The translations under genes and the position numbers were made by a program. This document shows positions 58,601-64,000 of a DNA stretch of 64,000 bases, one piece after another. Source of the DNA: Cylicocyclus nassatus. Its lineage: Eukaryota > Nematoda > Chromadorea > Rhabditida > Strongylidae. A model generated the notes under the pieces. It was given only the letters and a program-made list of their open reading frames with translations, had not been told where the DNA came from and did not search any database. How positions within the stretch are numbered: the first letter of the stretch is position 1; the number at the start of each line of letters is the position of its first letter. The stretch lies in contig CATQJL010000316.1 in the NCBI GenBank assembly GCA_958299035.1, forward strand, positions 5,978,674 through 6,042,673, given 5' to 3'.

Positions 58601-61586
58601 AAAACGTTTTAGCTCAGAGACTTCTTTGTTTGGCCAAATGAAACATTCGAACAGAAATGGACTCATGTTGGTGTTGACAACTGTCACTGCACTCACCGGC
58701 CTGGTATTACTTATTATTATGGATATTTATTCATTCATGCAGCATACAAAGTTGCAAAAGAATAGCGCTTAGTGTTGATGATAGAAAAAAACTCGAGAGC
58801 AGCACAAAGCTTGCGTAAGATCATAATTAGAAGTAGTATGAGGCCTGAAGCTTCCTTTTCATGCAACTCTTGTTTGGTGGAAGGCAAAGATTTCCACTCA
58901 TATCTTTTTTTACCGAAAATTAGCGATGTACGGTACTGTGATCTTTCAACCTGCGGTAGTACATTGCAAGCATTTACACGTTTGATCACCCACATTTCTT
59001 TCGTGTTGTTAGGCTAGTAACGAAAACTATTATACTCGTTCTATTGGATTTCCTTATATCTCTCGTCTGTCTGGACAGACAAACGCTCAAGCTTTGAGCA
59101 GAAAGTATTCATGACAAATTCTGTAAGGTATCAACAAATATGTTTTAGAACCATGTCATCATTCAAAATATAGCAAAAATCTAAGTTTACTTCTGGACAA
59201 AGGCGCAAAAACAACTTCAGTTAAAGGCACCCTCTACCCAAATTCTCGACTTTCATGCCTTCTGAAGGCCCTAATTTTGAATATGGAGTCGAGAGTCCGC
59301 GACCCCAAAAATCCCCGTATTGGAGAACCCGCTGCCACAAGCCAGGAGAGCCTGCAAAGTGGGCGGGCCGACCAGCTGGGTAGACTGACCATCTCCAGAT
59401 TTGTTCCTTCTGGAGTGGACTTCTCGCTCTAGAAGCAATTTTTTGCGACGCAACTTGGAGAGGCCTAGTGTGGAGGCCCACACTAGTATGCCTTCATAAT
59501 CTCGTCAACCCCCGTTTTAGGTAGACGGTGCCTTTAGGCTGTGCGAACGCGGCGCGCGGAAAACCTACCTGTAAACCGCGCTTTATGCATCTTTAGTAAT
59601 AGAGGTGCATATGCGCTCCTTGGTTTTGCGTCTTTGTCCGACAATATACCTTAGCCGATTATGATTGTCCAAAGTGGTACAATGCACTTTACTGCTTATT
59701 TTTTGACCACCAGTGAACTTAGTTTCGCAAAAGATATCGCATGGCCGCTGCACCAGCGCCGTTCCAGCGACGTGCTAGTGCTGTGCTGAGCCGTGCCGAA
59801 AGCTACATATGCCACTCCTTTATTGTGTTGGAATCTTGACGCGGTGAGTACGAAGCTGGAGTGCGCTGACACAGACATTTCCGAAGGCCGCTCAATCATG
59901 TGTATTTTTCTGCTGAGTTTATTGTCAGCTGTTTCAAATAAAAAAGATTTAAATTTTTGTTATGAGGTCAGAAAAGTGAGTTTAAGTAACCAGATGGGTG
60001 GAAATTTTTATCGATTATGGTAAATAAGTTGGAAGTTACACAGAAAACATGACCGCTGCTCAGGCAACAACCGGTGTATGAAACATAAAGCATTTCGCGG
60101 CTTTGCGCAGTCACTCACCAAAGATTTTGTCAGCTTTTGCCATTCCAGTTTCAAAGCACCTCGCTGGATGTCGTGCTCTTTTCGTCTGGCATCAAGCGCC
60201 TAAGCTCTCAAAATTTGTTAGGCTTTGGCCCATTTCAAAGAAACTATTACCTCAACAACTCGAGCTTTCAGATGATCTGTGGTCTCTTTGGTCCTGCCAA
60301 CGAGGTCGATGTCGCTATCGAAGCTGCTTTCGAACACATCTCGAAGGGGCATGAAAGGCTGAAAGGTTTGAATTTATTACGGACATCGCCCACATAAAGT
60401 CGTAAAAAGTTTCTTAAACTGTCTTATTAGCCGACCCCCTTTCCTAGAATAAAAACCTTATATGTACCCTAAGTACTCAAACATGACACTTATTGTTTTC
60501 GTTGTTAAAAATCCAAAAGAGATAGATTGAACGATAAACTCCACCTATACAGACTCTTGGCTCCGCCCACACTCATAGATATATGCTAAGCCAAAAAATA
60601 TAATCAAAAATGATACAAATCAAGTATTTGCTATCATGGAACATCAATATTTGAAAAGTTTTGGTGACCTAATATTTACCTTAGCGATATCTCTTCGGCA
60701 TGCTTCCACCAATGCGGTGACACGACGAGCATGGTCTTGCTCGAGTTGAAGTCGAGATCGAATGTAGGAAAGCAGGTCTTTCGAGTAACTGAAAAAATAA
60801 AGTTCTGTACCTAAAGACCTGTATCATTCCCGGGGACGGCGAGCAAGCATAATCTTGACCTCCTTTACTAGGTGCAAGATTTTCGGCAACCATAAACCTT
60901 TATAAGTGCCCCCCCCCTCCTTCATGAAACACTCGTCCCTCCAGACATTTTTCCAGTCAAACACTGCCTCTAATCTCAAAGTAGCAAATTGTATTATCAC
61001 TGTGGCCTCAGTGGCTCGATTTTTGGAGAAGGAATGGGGGTCAGACAATTTTTTTCGTTAAATCACTGGAGCCATTAAGAAAGTTTCTGAGATGTGATTG
61101 ATAAATAAAATTTCCGGCGCCGTTACCGTGCCCTCTTAAAAATTGCTTCCGTAACCTAGCCAGCCTCTTTTCCCTTTTCAAACAAATTCATTCATTTCGA
61201 AAAAATTGTGAAAACATTTTGGAGCCACAAGCAGAAACGAATTGCTCAGACATTATAGTAGCAACAATATGATCATGTGTAAAAATTACAGAAAAATTAG
61301 AGAAAATAAACTTACGTGCTCCATGCTTTCGTCCTTTCGAAGGCAATTTCAAGCCCATCAATGCGATCATTCAAAATCCGATCAAGATCCATCAACTGAT
61401 TATGTTCATCTAAAAACTCAAATACAACGAAAACAAAGACTGATTGGGTTGAGATAAGCAAATCAGCCGAAAACTTATGATTTGTTGTCAATCCTTACCG
61501 TTTCCTTCAATATCCTGGAATGTAGAATGACGTCGTTGTAGCGTGGCAGATCGTTGATGACAACTTGAGTAAACCTCAGTTGAGCT
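13608..61586 (-). CDS. spv-1: F-BAR / C1 / RhoGAP protein, SPV-1-like (HMHA1/GMIP/ARHGAP29 family), 20 exons, both ends open
   Basis: I joined 20 minus-strand exons whose phases all agree (2404 nt, 801 codons plus one base). Numbering from the first exon found: FCH/F-BAR about residues 30-320 (motifs DGLEIAFERTKAWST, YIRSRLQLEQDHARRV, CDQTTKACASHYF), C1 finger 385-429, RhoGAP about 445-645 with arginine finger R483 in GIYRTCG, K522 in IKLYLRKLPEPL and N598 in NLSTVVAPSL, then an acidic stretch (665-708) and a basic, Ser-rich tail. The family binds curved plasma membrane through F-BAR and stimulates GTP hydrolysis by Rho; C. elegans SPV-1 acts on RHO-1 in the spermatheca (established knowledge; orthology here is inferred from domain order). 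The three RhoGAP active-site residues are present, so the protein should be catalytically competent. The 5' end lies upstream of 61586 and the 3' end beyond 13608, possibly at 2224-2294. Introns reach 20 kb and are full of transposons, all kept clear of coding sequence. Confidence 0.85.
13737..13800 (-). CDS. spv-1: spv-1-like exon s (tail)
   Basis: 21 codons after a shared Lys, acceptor cttacag, donor gtatgt. The peptide SMEENAALNIQAGDVTVEVS is short. The open frame continues past its donor for another 155 codons, so intron retention would give a different C-terminus. Confidence 0.75.
13857..14007 (-). CDS. spv-1: spv-1-like exon r (basic tail)
   Basis: 49 codons plus partial codons at both ends, acceptor tttgcag, donor gtgagt. 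It encodes a highly basic stretch (KRRYEKNIRREKRRSYTT) that could bind membrane or be a nuclear signal, then SILISPNAERPVPLIRQ. Confidence 0.85.
14063..14195 (-). CDS. spv-1: spv-1-like exon q (acidic linker)
   Basis: 44 codons plus one base, acceptor gtttgtag, donor gtatcc. A strongly acidic run (DDEDLVDEENDLEDDEQ) is followed by a proline cluster (FVPQPPTPDLL), likely disordered. It could act as an autoregulatory or binding segment (inference). Confidence 0.85.
14382..14456 (-). CDS. spv-1: spv-1-like exon p (after RhoGAP)
   Basis: 25 codons in phase 0, acceptor gtttcag, donor gtaaga. SIFEVDRAKDWDDFFSKYGI continues the terminal helix of the RhoGAP fold (compare YEQIF) and then becomes acidic and polar. 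Confidence 0.88.
15057..15213 (-). CDS. spv-1: spv-1-like exon o (RhoGAP end)
   Basis: 52 codons after the shared Trp; donor gtgagt. The acceptor reads tttttcaag, so AAG replaces the usual CAG. It holds SNLSTVVAPSLIW, the NL...F.P.L motif with N598 contacting the GTPase. The last helix, HANKTVQCFITNAF, corresponds to the vertebrate Q...V..LI..Y. Confidence 0.92.
15645..15766 (-). CDS. spv-1: spv-1-like exon n (RhoGAP)
   Basis: 40 codons plus 2 bases, acceptor tttctag, donor gtgagt. RRLPRCNYETLKHLMLHLNR is the family's LP..NY.TL..L..HL motif that packs behind the active site. Confidence 0.95.
15819..16019 (-). CDS. spv-1: spv-1-like exon m (RhoGAP catalytic core)
   Basis: 67 codons in phase 0, acceptor attgtttag, donor gtagat. 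It opens GIYRTCGVKSKIEEICEAFE, where R483 is the arginine finger, and continues with MNLASVIKLYLRKLPEPLM, the invariant K..LR.LPEPL helix. These are the diagnostic residues of an active GTPase-activating domain. Confidence 0.95.
16417..16435 (+). repeat. Homopolymer C run
   Basis: About 19 consecutive C following a CCA-rich lead, inside intron l-m. It is a microsatellite, and its length in the assembly is likely imprecise. Confidence 0.8.
16607..16771 (-). CDS. spv-1: spv-1-like exon l (C1 end and start of RhoGAP)
   Basis: 55 codons in phase 0, acceptor atgttcag, donor gtaggt. TTQIC supplies the final C1 cysteine at the exact x7 spacing. After a Gln/Ser/Gly linker, SIFGVSLRGHLELQQRNVP begins the RhoGAP fold (FGV.L motif), followed by ELTIDELQKRGMRVK. 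Confidence 0.92.
16772..18120 (-). other. Intron k-l (1.35 kb)
   Basis: It splits the C1 finger before its last cysteine. A 134-codon plus-strand open frame (16882-17286) lies here but has no recognisable domain. Otherwise AT-rich DNA with no feature I can support. Confidence 0.5.
18121..18287 (-). CDS. spv-1: spv-1-like exon k (C1 zinc finger, most of it)
   Basis: 55 codons after the shared Ala codon; acceptor atgtttag, donor gttcgt (weak beyond GT). The zinc ligands are H385, C396-x2-C399, C410-x2-C413, H418 and C421; the last one, C429, is in the next exon. Spacing is H-x10-C-x2-C-x10-C-x2-C-x4-H-x2-C-x7-C, shorter than a canonical diacylglycerol-binding C1 (H-x12-C..x13-14-C). It resembles the atypical C1 of GMIP and HMHA1 and probably does not bind phorbol ester (inference). 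Confidence 0.88.
18585..19254. mobile_element. Fold-back MITE, TIR CAGGGTGTCCCAAAAA
   Basis: The ends are CAGGGTGTCCCAAAAATGTA and its inverted partner finishing GGGACACCCTG. The arms pair for about 190 bp (for example tttgccttgcttcaggtacc against ggtacctaaagcaaggcaaa). TA precedes the left end but AA follows the right end, so the duplication is decayed on one side. No coding sequence. It is clearly related to 25175-25851 (same arm order: gtttgatc, tgtagagc, ttagattt, attacggta). It sits directly before the LINE. Confidence 0.85.
19480..20163 (+). CDS. LINE ORF1 protein
   Basis: 227 codons from ATG 19480 to TAA 20163; the open frame extends slightly upstream without ATG. The N-terminal third is Ser/Thr/Arg-rich (SRSSRSNTQATVTRSARK), then an acidic helix. 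The second half has a pattern typical of LINE ORF1 nucleic-acid-binding domains: RSIVLAGLEESEP, VYRMGK, RLVKIVFPSR and SVYVRRSMTASER. It is predicted to coat the element's RNA. No zinc knuckle is visible. Its stop overlaps the ORF2 frame in another register. Confidence 0.75.
   Translation: MPSRSSRSNTQATVTRSARKNVSASQSQAARSDLTVSRADDDDLGNLSAMELIHSILERNSDPIIERMLLALKTKIPPDVEAEKRSRSIVLAGLEESEPGKPLLERKAELEKGVAKVLETLQVDCWPAEVYRMGKYDGIKPRLVKIVFPSRRFWTQALSNSHLLRHSDLRSVYVRRSMTASERAKDYELRQTARERNRGKTTREWVVYKGELRHITELPQRHVQGNA
20205..22996 (+). pseudogene. LINE ORF2: AP-type endonuclease plus reverse transcriptase, one frameshift
   Basis: The frame opens through NSRSLVNK (20205), then ITETWF, GGVCCLI, VVYRPP, VLGDFNFD and TSDHN, the ordered motifs of an apurinic-type endonuclease. 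Reverse transcriptase follows, with NFRPISIT, DLSKAFDRVSH, SGVPQGGILSPLLF and the catalytic FADD near 22140. The first frame stops at 22661, but the expected C-terminal region (RLSALGLRSLKYRRI, WLSRLP) continues in another frame from about 22643 to 22996. A single indel near 22630 therefore breaks the protein. The upstream frame stays open into the end of ORF1 with no clear ATG, so translation may have used a shift or reinitiation (inference). Confidence 0.85.
23761..23781 (+). repeat. TAAA simple-repeat tail of the LINE
   Basis: About five copies of TAAA end the LINE after a T-rich stretch at 23709-23732. Short tandem tails of this type mark target-primed reverse transcription, so this fixes the 3' boundary of the element. 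Confidence 0.8.
24363..24493 (-). CDS. spv-1: spv-1-like exon j (linker between F-BAR and C1)
   Basis: 43 codons plus leftover bases, acceptor tttccag, donor gtgagt. It encodes a hydrophilic linker (GRSDDGIPSYETGSMTSLRR, later KRHKKTS) rich in Ser, Asp and basic residues. It was chosen because its incoming phase (1 base completing AGG) and outgoing phase (single G) fit exons i and k. Confidence 0.8.
25175..25851. mobile_element. Fold-back MITE, TIR CAGRGTGTCCCAAAAA, TA target site
   Basis: The left end CAGAGTGTCCCAAAAAGATG and the right end (reverse complement of CTTTTTGGGACACCCTG) are inverted repeats flanked by TA on both sides (25173-25174 and 25852-25853). The arms continue inward for roughly 170 bp with good match (for example gtaagattacggta against taccgtaagcctac). 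There is no transposase. This is the style of a Tc1/mariner-type non-autonomous element. It is related to 18585-19254. It lies in intron i-j. Confidence 0.85.
27002..27144 (-). CDS. spv-1: spv-1-like exon i (end of F-BAR)
   Basis: 47 codons plus 2 bases, acceptor attttcag, donor gtgact. It encodes ALATLWVKLPGSYQDLADAT followed by RDYPPGGAYMAYLHSLPQ. This aligns with the family stretch in which the last helix ends in LCESSKLYDPG..Y..HV. A Ser/Thr-rich tail closes the domain. Confidence 0.85.
30346..30485. mobile_element. 140-bp palindromic MITE, TAA flanks
   Basis: gggccgtatgcactaac at the left and its partner at the right continue as near-perfect arms (atccctgcggcgaggggagc against its complement). 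TAA borders both ends (30343-30345 and 30486-30488). A 3-bp TWA duplication with a GGGC/GGCC start points to PIF/Harbinger (Tourist-like) elements (inference). Confidence 0.7.
41122..41569. repeat. Inverted-repeat element of about 450 bp
   Basis: aaaggcagtgtcccggca (41122) pairs with tgccggaacactgccttc (41552-41569), 16 of 18 matching. The interior is GC-rich from 41340 to 41490. Possibly a short-TIR MITE; no target duplication recognised. Confidence 0.5.
43284..43410. repeat. Decayed single arm of the CAGGGTGTCCC MITE family
   Basis: taccgtaatcttacac, agagattggtaattcgctcc, gaagctaagttgaagcc and acaagagaattaataat follow the arm order of 18585-19254 and 25175-25851. The terminal gggtgtccc is lost (only tttctaaaaaacccc at the expected place). 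Confidence 0.6.
43830..44135. repeat. Head-to-head inverted duplication centred near 43978
   Basis: From caaactttgcacacatacac the sequence runs through cttcggggcagggagcgtgt, the atcgatcgatgtcgat segment and gcacaggggggtaatcgaac to accccc. It then mirrors itself almost exactly to ggtcccgatcgg. Arms are about 150 bp with almost no spacer. A GACA microsatellite follows at 44174-44200. Confidence 0.85.
44174..44200 (+). repeat. (GACA)n microsatellite
   Basis: About seven tandem ACAG/GACA units, also the outer end of the 43.8-kb repeat family (compare gtctgtttgtctgtatg at 11424). Confidence 0.8.
44843..46030. repeat. 1.19-kb long palindrome (fold-back element)
   Basis: agtaggtcgatccaggcagt at the left end is matched by actgcctggatcgacctact at the right. 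The arms pair for almost 590 bp each, through caaatctgctggctgaagac, gtggaacaacacttgccctt and gttgcgacttcataggtt-type segments. The centre (about 45395-45490) is ctcttcaccaattctccac / gtggagaattagtgaagag around cgcccacttcaatgtatt. No open frame. It sits between two copies of ccaaaagtgaaggtggtc. Confidence 0.9.
47294..47374 (-). CDS. spv-1: spv-1-like exon h (F-BAR, last long helix)
   Basis: 27 codons in phase 0, acceptor atttcag, donor gtacga. The peptide IVEKLRELVFQCDQTTKACA with SHYFK matches the family motif I.EVI.QSDQT.KSATISYY. The exon is isolated between introns of 10.6 and 20.1 kb, so its identity rests on this motif and on phase. Confidence 0.9.
47835..48291. mobile_element. 457-bp fold-back element, copy 2
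   Basis: caaggaaatggtcagaagtc at the left pairs with gatctctgaccactcccttg at the right. The inner arms share tgcagcattcaacgctgatt and gcgcttttgtggacaaagtt with the copy at 8798-9249. No clear target-site duplication remains. Confidence 0.8.
50631..50986 (+). pseudogene. Possible 3' exons of a nested plus-strand gene, or a gene fragment
   Basis: An open stretch encodes FSPLEAARRNAITIGSC, SSSSKKKGIKKRSFSPFSSS and ISVLNNP, and ends at a consensus donor (50821, gtaagc). After a 129-bp intron with a ttttcag acceptor (50949), the phase fits and the frame reads SSTSGGDSALND to TGA at 50984-50986. Upstream in the same frame (50387-50602) is another open stretch, but a TAA at 50603-50605 separates the two. 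The protein is Ser/Lys-rich and I do not recognise it. Confidence 0.3.
53539..53556 (+). repeat. (GT)n microsatellite
   Basis: About nine GT dinucleotides inside intron g-h. Confidence 0.8.
54817..55082. repeat. 266-bp GC-rich-ended inverted repeat
   Basis: The perfect-but-one arms ccagggctcgggacgaggtg gct and agccacctcgtgccgagccc tgg are 23 bp each. The spacer holds two related purine-rich stretches (aaagggggtttcgttttt and gggggacttcgtttttt). ttgctg flanks both ends. Probably a short-TIR MITE. Confidence 0.75.
55425..55441 (+). repeat. (TA)n microsatellite
   Basis: An AT dinucleotide run following an acatata-type lead. Confidence 0.75.
56684..57188. mobile_element. 505-bp mariner-derived MITE, TA target site
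   Basis: TTAGGTTGTCCCATAAGTCT and its complement form the ends, identical for 27 bp up to cttttcata, and TA flanks both sides. The TTAGGTTG start is shared with the full mariner at 909-2148 but the rest differs, so it belongs to another subfamily. There is no transposase; small plus-strand frames inside (56759-57137) show no mariner motifs. Confidence 0.85.
57936..58013 (-). CDS. spv-1: spv-1-like exon g (F-BAR coiled coil)
   Basis: 26 codons in phase 0, acceptor tttttgcag, donor gtaggt. The peptide KVEAEKQLAVCSAELRRKRK is heptad-like and corresponds to the family's EA...YRTCVADA helix. The next exon lies 10.6 kb away. Confidence 0.9.
58093..58284 (-). CDS. spv-1: spv-1-like exon f (F-BAR coiled coil)
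   Basis: 64 codons in phase 0, acceptor tttttcag, donor gtaagg. It begins HDCEDMVDKCRVTLKLREES and ends KKKRVEEEAIIK. In mammalian relatives the same place holds a polar loop flanked by KRRRLEEEA-type coiled coil. Here the loop carries SLNISPSMSTDPVKRRREM, with possible Ser-Pro phosphorylation sites (inference). Confidence 0.9.
58285..60118 (-). other. Intron e-f (1.8 kb)
   Basis: No coding sequence recognised. It holds the inverted-repeat element at 59222-59536 and a GC-rich stretch near 59745-59810 (ccagcgccgttccagcgac) that resembles the 61717-61830 repeat. A plus-strand open frame at 58772-59017 has no recognisable product. Confidence 0.5.
59222..59536. repeat. Inverted-repeat element of about 315 bp
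   Basis: taaaggcaccctctaccca at the left pairs with ggtagacggtgccttta at the right. The GC-rich interior has an 86-codon minus-strand frame with no recognisable domain. Confidence 0.6.
60119..60199 (-). CDS. spv-1: spv-1-like exon e (F-BAR)
   Basis: 27 codons in phase 0 after a 51-bp intron; the donor is gtgagt. The peptide ALDARRKEHDIQRGALKLEW matches the family segment in which a basic RR.EH.K motif is followed by a Trp (LK.(E/Q)W). It is part of the long, positively charged F-BAR helix. Confidence 0.9.
60251..60358 (-). CDS. spv-1: spv-1-like exon d (F-BAR)
   Basis: 36 codons in phase 0, between a ctttcag acceptor and gtaata. The start PFMPLRDVFESSFDSDIDL corresponds to the conserved PFMPLQSIF segment of GMIP and HMHA1, which places it confidently between the FCH helix and the next F-BAR helix. 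Confidence 0.9.
60680..60788 (-). CDS. spv-1: spv-1-like exon c (FCH helix)
   Basis: The acceptor is tttttcag and the donor is gtaaat. It encodes YSKDLLSYIRSRLQLEQDHA followed by RRVTALVEACRRDIAK. This is the classic FCH pattern of a membrane-proximal helix with an aromatic YIRSR turn and an LE.(D/E)(H/Y)A(R/K) motif. It ends on a complete codon. Confidence 0.9.
61316..61409 (-). CDS. spv-1: spv-1-like exon b (start of FCH region)
   Basis: The acceptor is gtttttag and the donor is gtaagt. The peptide DRILNDRIDGLEIAFERTKA WST matches the FCH signature of GMIP/HMHA1-type F-BARs, in which a short helix leads into the first long helix. The exon starts with 2 bases of a codon and ends with 2 bases, matching exons a and c. 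Confidence 0.85.
61499..61586 (-). CDS. spv-1: spv-1-like exon a (N-terminal linker)
   Basis: This is the most 5' exon I could identify: 29 codons plus one base, from a tttag acceptor to a gtaagg donor. It encodes a polar Ser/His/Arg-rich stretch (LQRRHSTFQDIEGN) just before the F-BAR domain. It contains no methionine, so at least one more exon must lie upstream. The leftover G completes the Asp codon of the next exon. Confidence 0.7.
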
Positions 61587-61716
61587 CTAAAGTACTGTGT
61601 TTATAGTAGCCGAATTTTTGCGATTAAGTGTTTGATTTATTACAATCAGTTTTAGCAAGAAATAGCATCATGTTTAGTATCATGCTGCGTCTAGAACTAT
61701 GCCGGCGTCATACCAC

Positions 61717-61830
61717 TGGCGTTCCAGAGCCGTGCCAGCGCCGCGCCGGAACGCACTTGGACGCATTGTGCATTAGTTGATCGCCGCCGCAATTACAGCA
61801 CGGCACGCTGCTGGGACGGCGCTGGCACGA
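61717..61830. repeat. GC-rich inverted repeat
   Basis: cgtgccagcgccgcgccgga is mirrored by gggacggcgctggcacg, about 60 bp apart. Similar words (ccagcgccgttccagcg, gtgctgagccgtgcc) occur at 59752-59800, so this is a dispersed family. Confidence 0.6.
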
Positions 61831-62778
61831 TCAAGTCTGGACCAAACTCAAAGCCTCTTTAAGGTAAGCTTCAGTGGCAAAAGTAAATACCAGATTGTTG
61901 ATACAAGTTTGACTCAAATAAATTCTGTAGTTGCTTGAAAATTGTTATTTCAGGCAGGCATTCAGGCAAAAAGATCGTTAAAAATTATTGAAAATGACTG
62001 ATAGATTAATTTTCAAACTTCATGATAACGAATTTTTCGTTCTTTCAACTATTTTGCATCCCCAAAAATGTTTTTTGCGTTATGGCCTAACGAAACAGCT
62101 ATAACTACCTTTCAAGGCAAATCTAATAATTATTTTATAAGACGTCTAGGTGTCTGTAATCTTACTTCACAGCTTTTATAGGCCCTAGTTTGTAATTCAA
62201 TGCGCGCAGTTCATATTTCAAAAGGAGACTACGTTTTGCATTTTGGTTCATATAGCTAGTTGCTGTTATATATTATAGTCGAATCTAGCGAGAACTGCAC
62301 GAATAAACAGGATGTTTTAGAGTGTCTACATTACTGTGGAGGGTACTTAGAATTTTTAGTCGGAAACGAATGCGTAAGAACAACTCTAAAGCAAGATAAA
62401 AAGAATCGGGGTGGTGATAACATGAATTCTTTAAGTGAAGAAGATGATGATGGCGCATAGTGATAGAAACGTCTGAAAATACATAAAATCGGATGCTGTT
62501 ACGAAATCGCATGAGAAAAATGCGACATTCATGAAAGCTGAGAAATTTATGGAATTTTGAAAACGAAATGAAATATTCGCTTGTTTAACAATACTTTGCA
62601 CAGGATTTTTGCAAGGTACATACGACTTTTCAGGGTTCCTTCTTTCGCAATATCCTAATTGTGGTCTATTTCGTGACCAGAAAAAACTGATGCAGTGTGG
62701 AAAAAGAAAAGCAGCTTTGATATGGAGAGTGAAGAGTTTGGTCTGGAGGAAAAATTCATCACTTAAAGGTCAGGCATA

Positions 62779-62984
62779 CTTCATGCGATTGCAGTCGCGA
62801 CGCGATTTGGGAATTTTCCAGAAGTCTTCAGATCCAACACTAGCAAACTGTACAAGCATAATGTGTATAACTTACGTGGACTGATAAAATGCCTTATCTT
62901 CTGTACATTCAAAATACACGCTTACAGTGAGTTATGGACAATTGGAATGCTGCCAAATCGCATCGCGACTAAAATCGCGTGAAG
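62779..62984. repeat. 206-bp inverted repeat
   Basis: cttcatgcgattgcagtcgc (32-bp arm, 62779-62810) pairs with the arm at 62953-62984 ending atcgcgtgaag, 29 of 32 matching. The spacer is about 140 bp. Likely a small MITE. Confidence 0.75.
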
Positions 62985-64000
62985 CACGCGCGGTCCTTTA
63001 TCTTCCGAAGTACTGGAATAGTGAAGGTTACGTATAAAGACATAATCCGAGTCCAGCCTATTAGGGGCAGGTATTAAGTTTAAAGACTTTGAAATGGTTC
63101 ATGACCAAAAATGCTAAATCGCTTTTTTAGGTTTTTCATGCTGAAATCATATTTCTCGAAAACTAAAAAGAATTTGAAAATCTATTTTTAATTCTAAAGC
63201 TTTGTAACTACCTGTGTCAGAATGGCTCAGAATTGCATTTGCTATAGCACGCAAGTTTTCATTTTCTCAGTTTTTAATAATAAAGAATTCTTATCTAGCA
63301 GTGATTACAGAATAAGCGGTGCTTGCCGCCAGAATTCTTTTTACTGCCAAAATTGGGACGTGCAAAACCGAGATTTCGCAATTATTAGGTTGTAACTTCA
63401 TCGTACAGTATCAGCTACTTCAATGCTTGAATAAACTTGCTATATTCTGGGAATTCTAAGCAATCGGAGCAGCCGAAGCGGGAGAATTTACCAATTTCTC
63501 TAGCCGAAAAGCATTTCGGATATTCTTTGAATATTGAATTTTTGAGTGTAATTCTGAAAGATTGCAAGATACTATAGCACAGTGGCGTTGGAGAAGATAG
63601 ATATCGAATGTGAGAGCAGAATACACACACACAAAGCGATGTTCTCATGCAAACACACGGCATAGTTTGTTATTCGCAAAGCTGTACAGTCAGATGAATC
63701 AAATGACAAACATTGGCGGATATGAGCGACATGCTCAAGAGCACTTCGGATCTCGAAGCTGATTGTAATGAACCGCTAGCTATGCGGAGTGTCAGGGAAA
63801 GAGTAAATGAAGGTGTGACTAGGGCCGAAGCGGGGTCAGAAGCACCCAACGTGAAGAATCGTACTAGCAAAGGAAAGAAATTGTAAGGTCTTCAATGGAA
63901 AAACCCCCAAAAGCATGAGGGGAAATGCTACGAACGAGTGAGACGAAGAAAAAAAAGCGCAAGACCTATGAACGTCAGATTTGGAAAGTATTATAATATC

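Larger units (their letters stand above)
61587..64000. other. Region upstream of the first identified exon
   Basis: It should contain, or lead to, the missing N-terminal exon or exons, the promoter and any trans-splice site, none of which I could identify. It holds two inverted repeats (61717-61830 and 62779-62984). Short open frames at 62609-62884 and 63722-63889 on the plus strand are unsupported. Confidence 0.4.

Overview
The window looks like nuclear DNA of a clade V (strongylid, hookworm-like) nematode. It is AT-rich by eye and holds one multi-exon protein gene with short, phase-consistent exons and gt..ag introns. The introns range from about 50 bp to 20 kb and are packed with mariner, Tc1-like and fold-back elements plus one CR1/Jockey-type LINE. 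There is no sign of a prokaryotic layout: no operons, no ribosome binding sites, no CRISPR. The species call is inference; the gene structure and the repeats are read directly from the sequence.

The main gene lies on the minus strand. I could assemble 20 exons from 61586 down to 13608, with every splice phase consistent, giving about 801 codons of open reading frame. They encode, in order, an FCH/F-BAR coiled-coil domain, a short C1 zinc finger split by an intron, a RhoGAP domain with its arginine finger, and an acidic and basic C-terminal tail. This is the architecture of the HMHA1/GMIP/ARHGAP29 family, represented in C. elegans by SPV-1, a membrane-curvature-sensing RhoGAP that restrains RHO-1 in the spermatheca. 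The N-terminal exon or exons lie upstream of 61586 and were not found. A candidate terminal exon (2224-2294) would finish the protein at 824 residues; it lies 76 bp from a mariner insertion.

Layout from left to right. 1-2200: empty sequence, then a full-length but dead mariner (909-2148). 2.2-13.6 kb: the candidate last exon, then a run of independent inverted-repeat elements, including a TTAA-flanked piggyBac-like MITE and a 1.55-kb Tc1-like fold-back. 13.6-18.3 kb: the tightly packed C-terminal exons (C1, RhoGAP, tail). 18.3-24.4 kb: an intron holding a fold-back element and a CR1-type LINE on the opposite strand. 24.4-27.1 kb: two exons after and at the end of the F-BAR domain. 27.1-47.3 kb: a 20-kb intron with several fold-backs and a 1.19-kb palindrome. 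47.3-58.0 kb: one small exon and a 10.6-kb intron that may hold a broken gene fragment. 58-61.6 kb: the F-BAR exons. 61.6-64 kb: flanking DNA with two GC-rich inverted repeats.

I found no previously undescribed enzymatic or defence system. The unusual content is the density and nesting of non-autonomous inverted-repeat elements inside one RhoGAP gene, several of them in related pairs within the same gene, and the atypical C1 finger.
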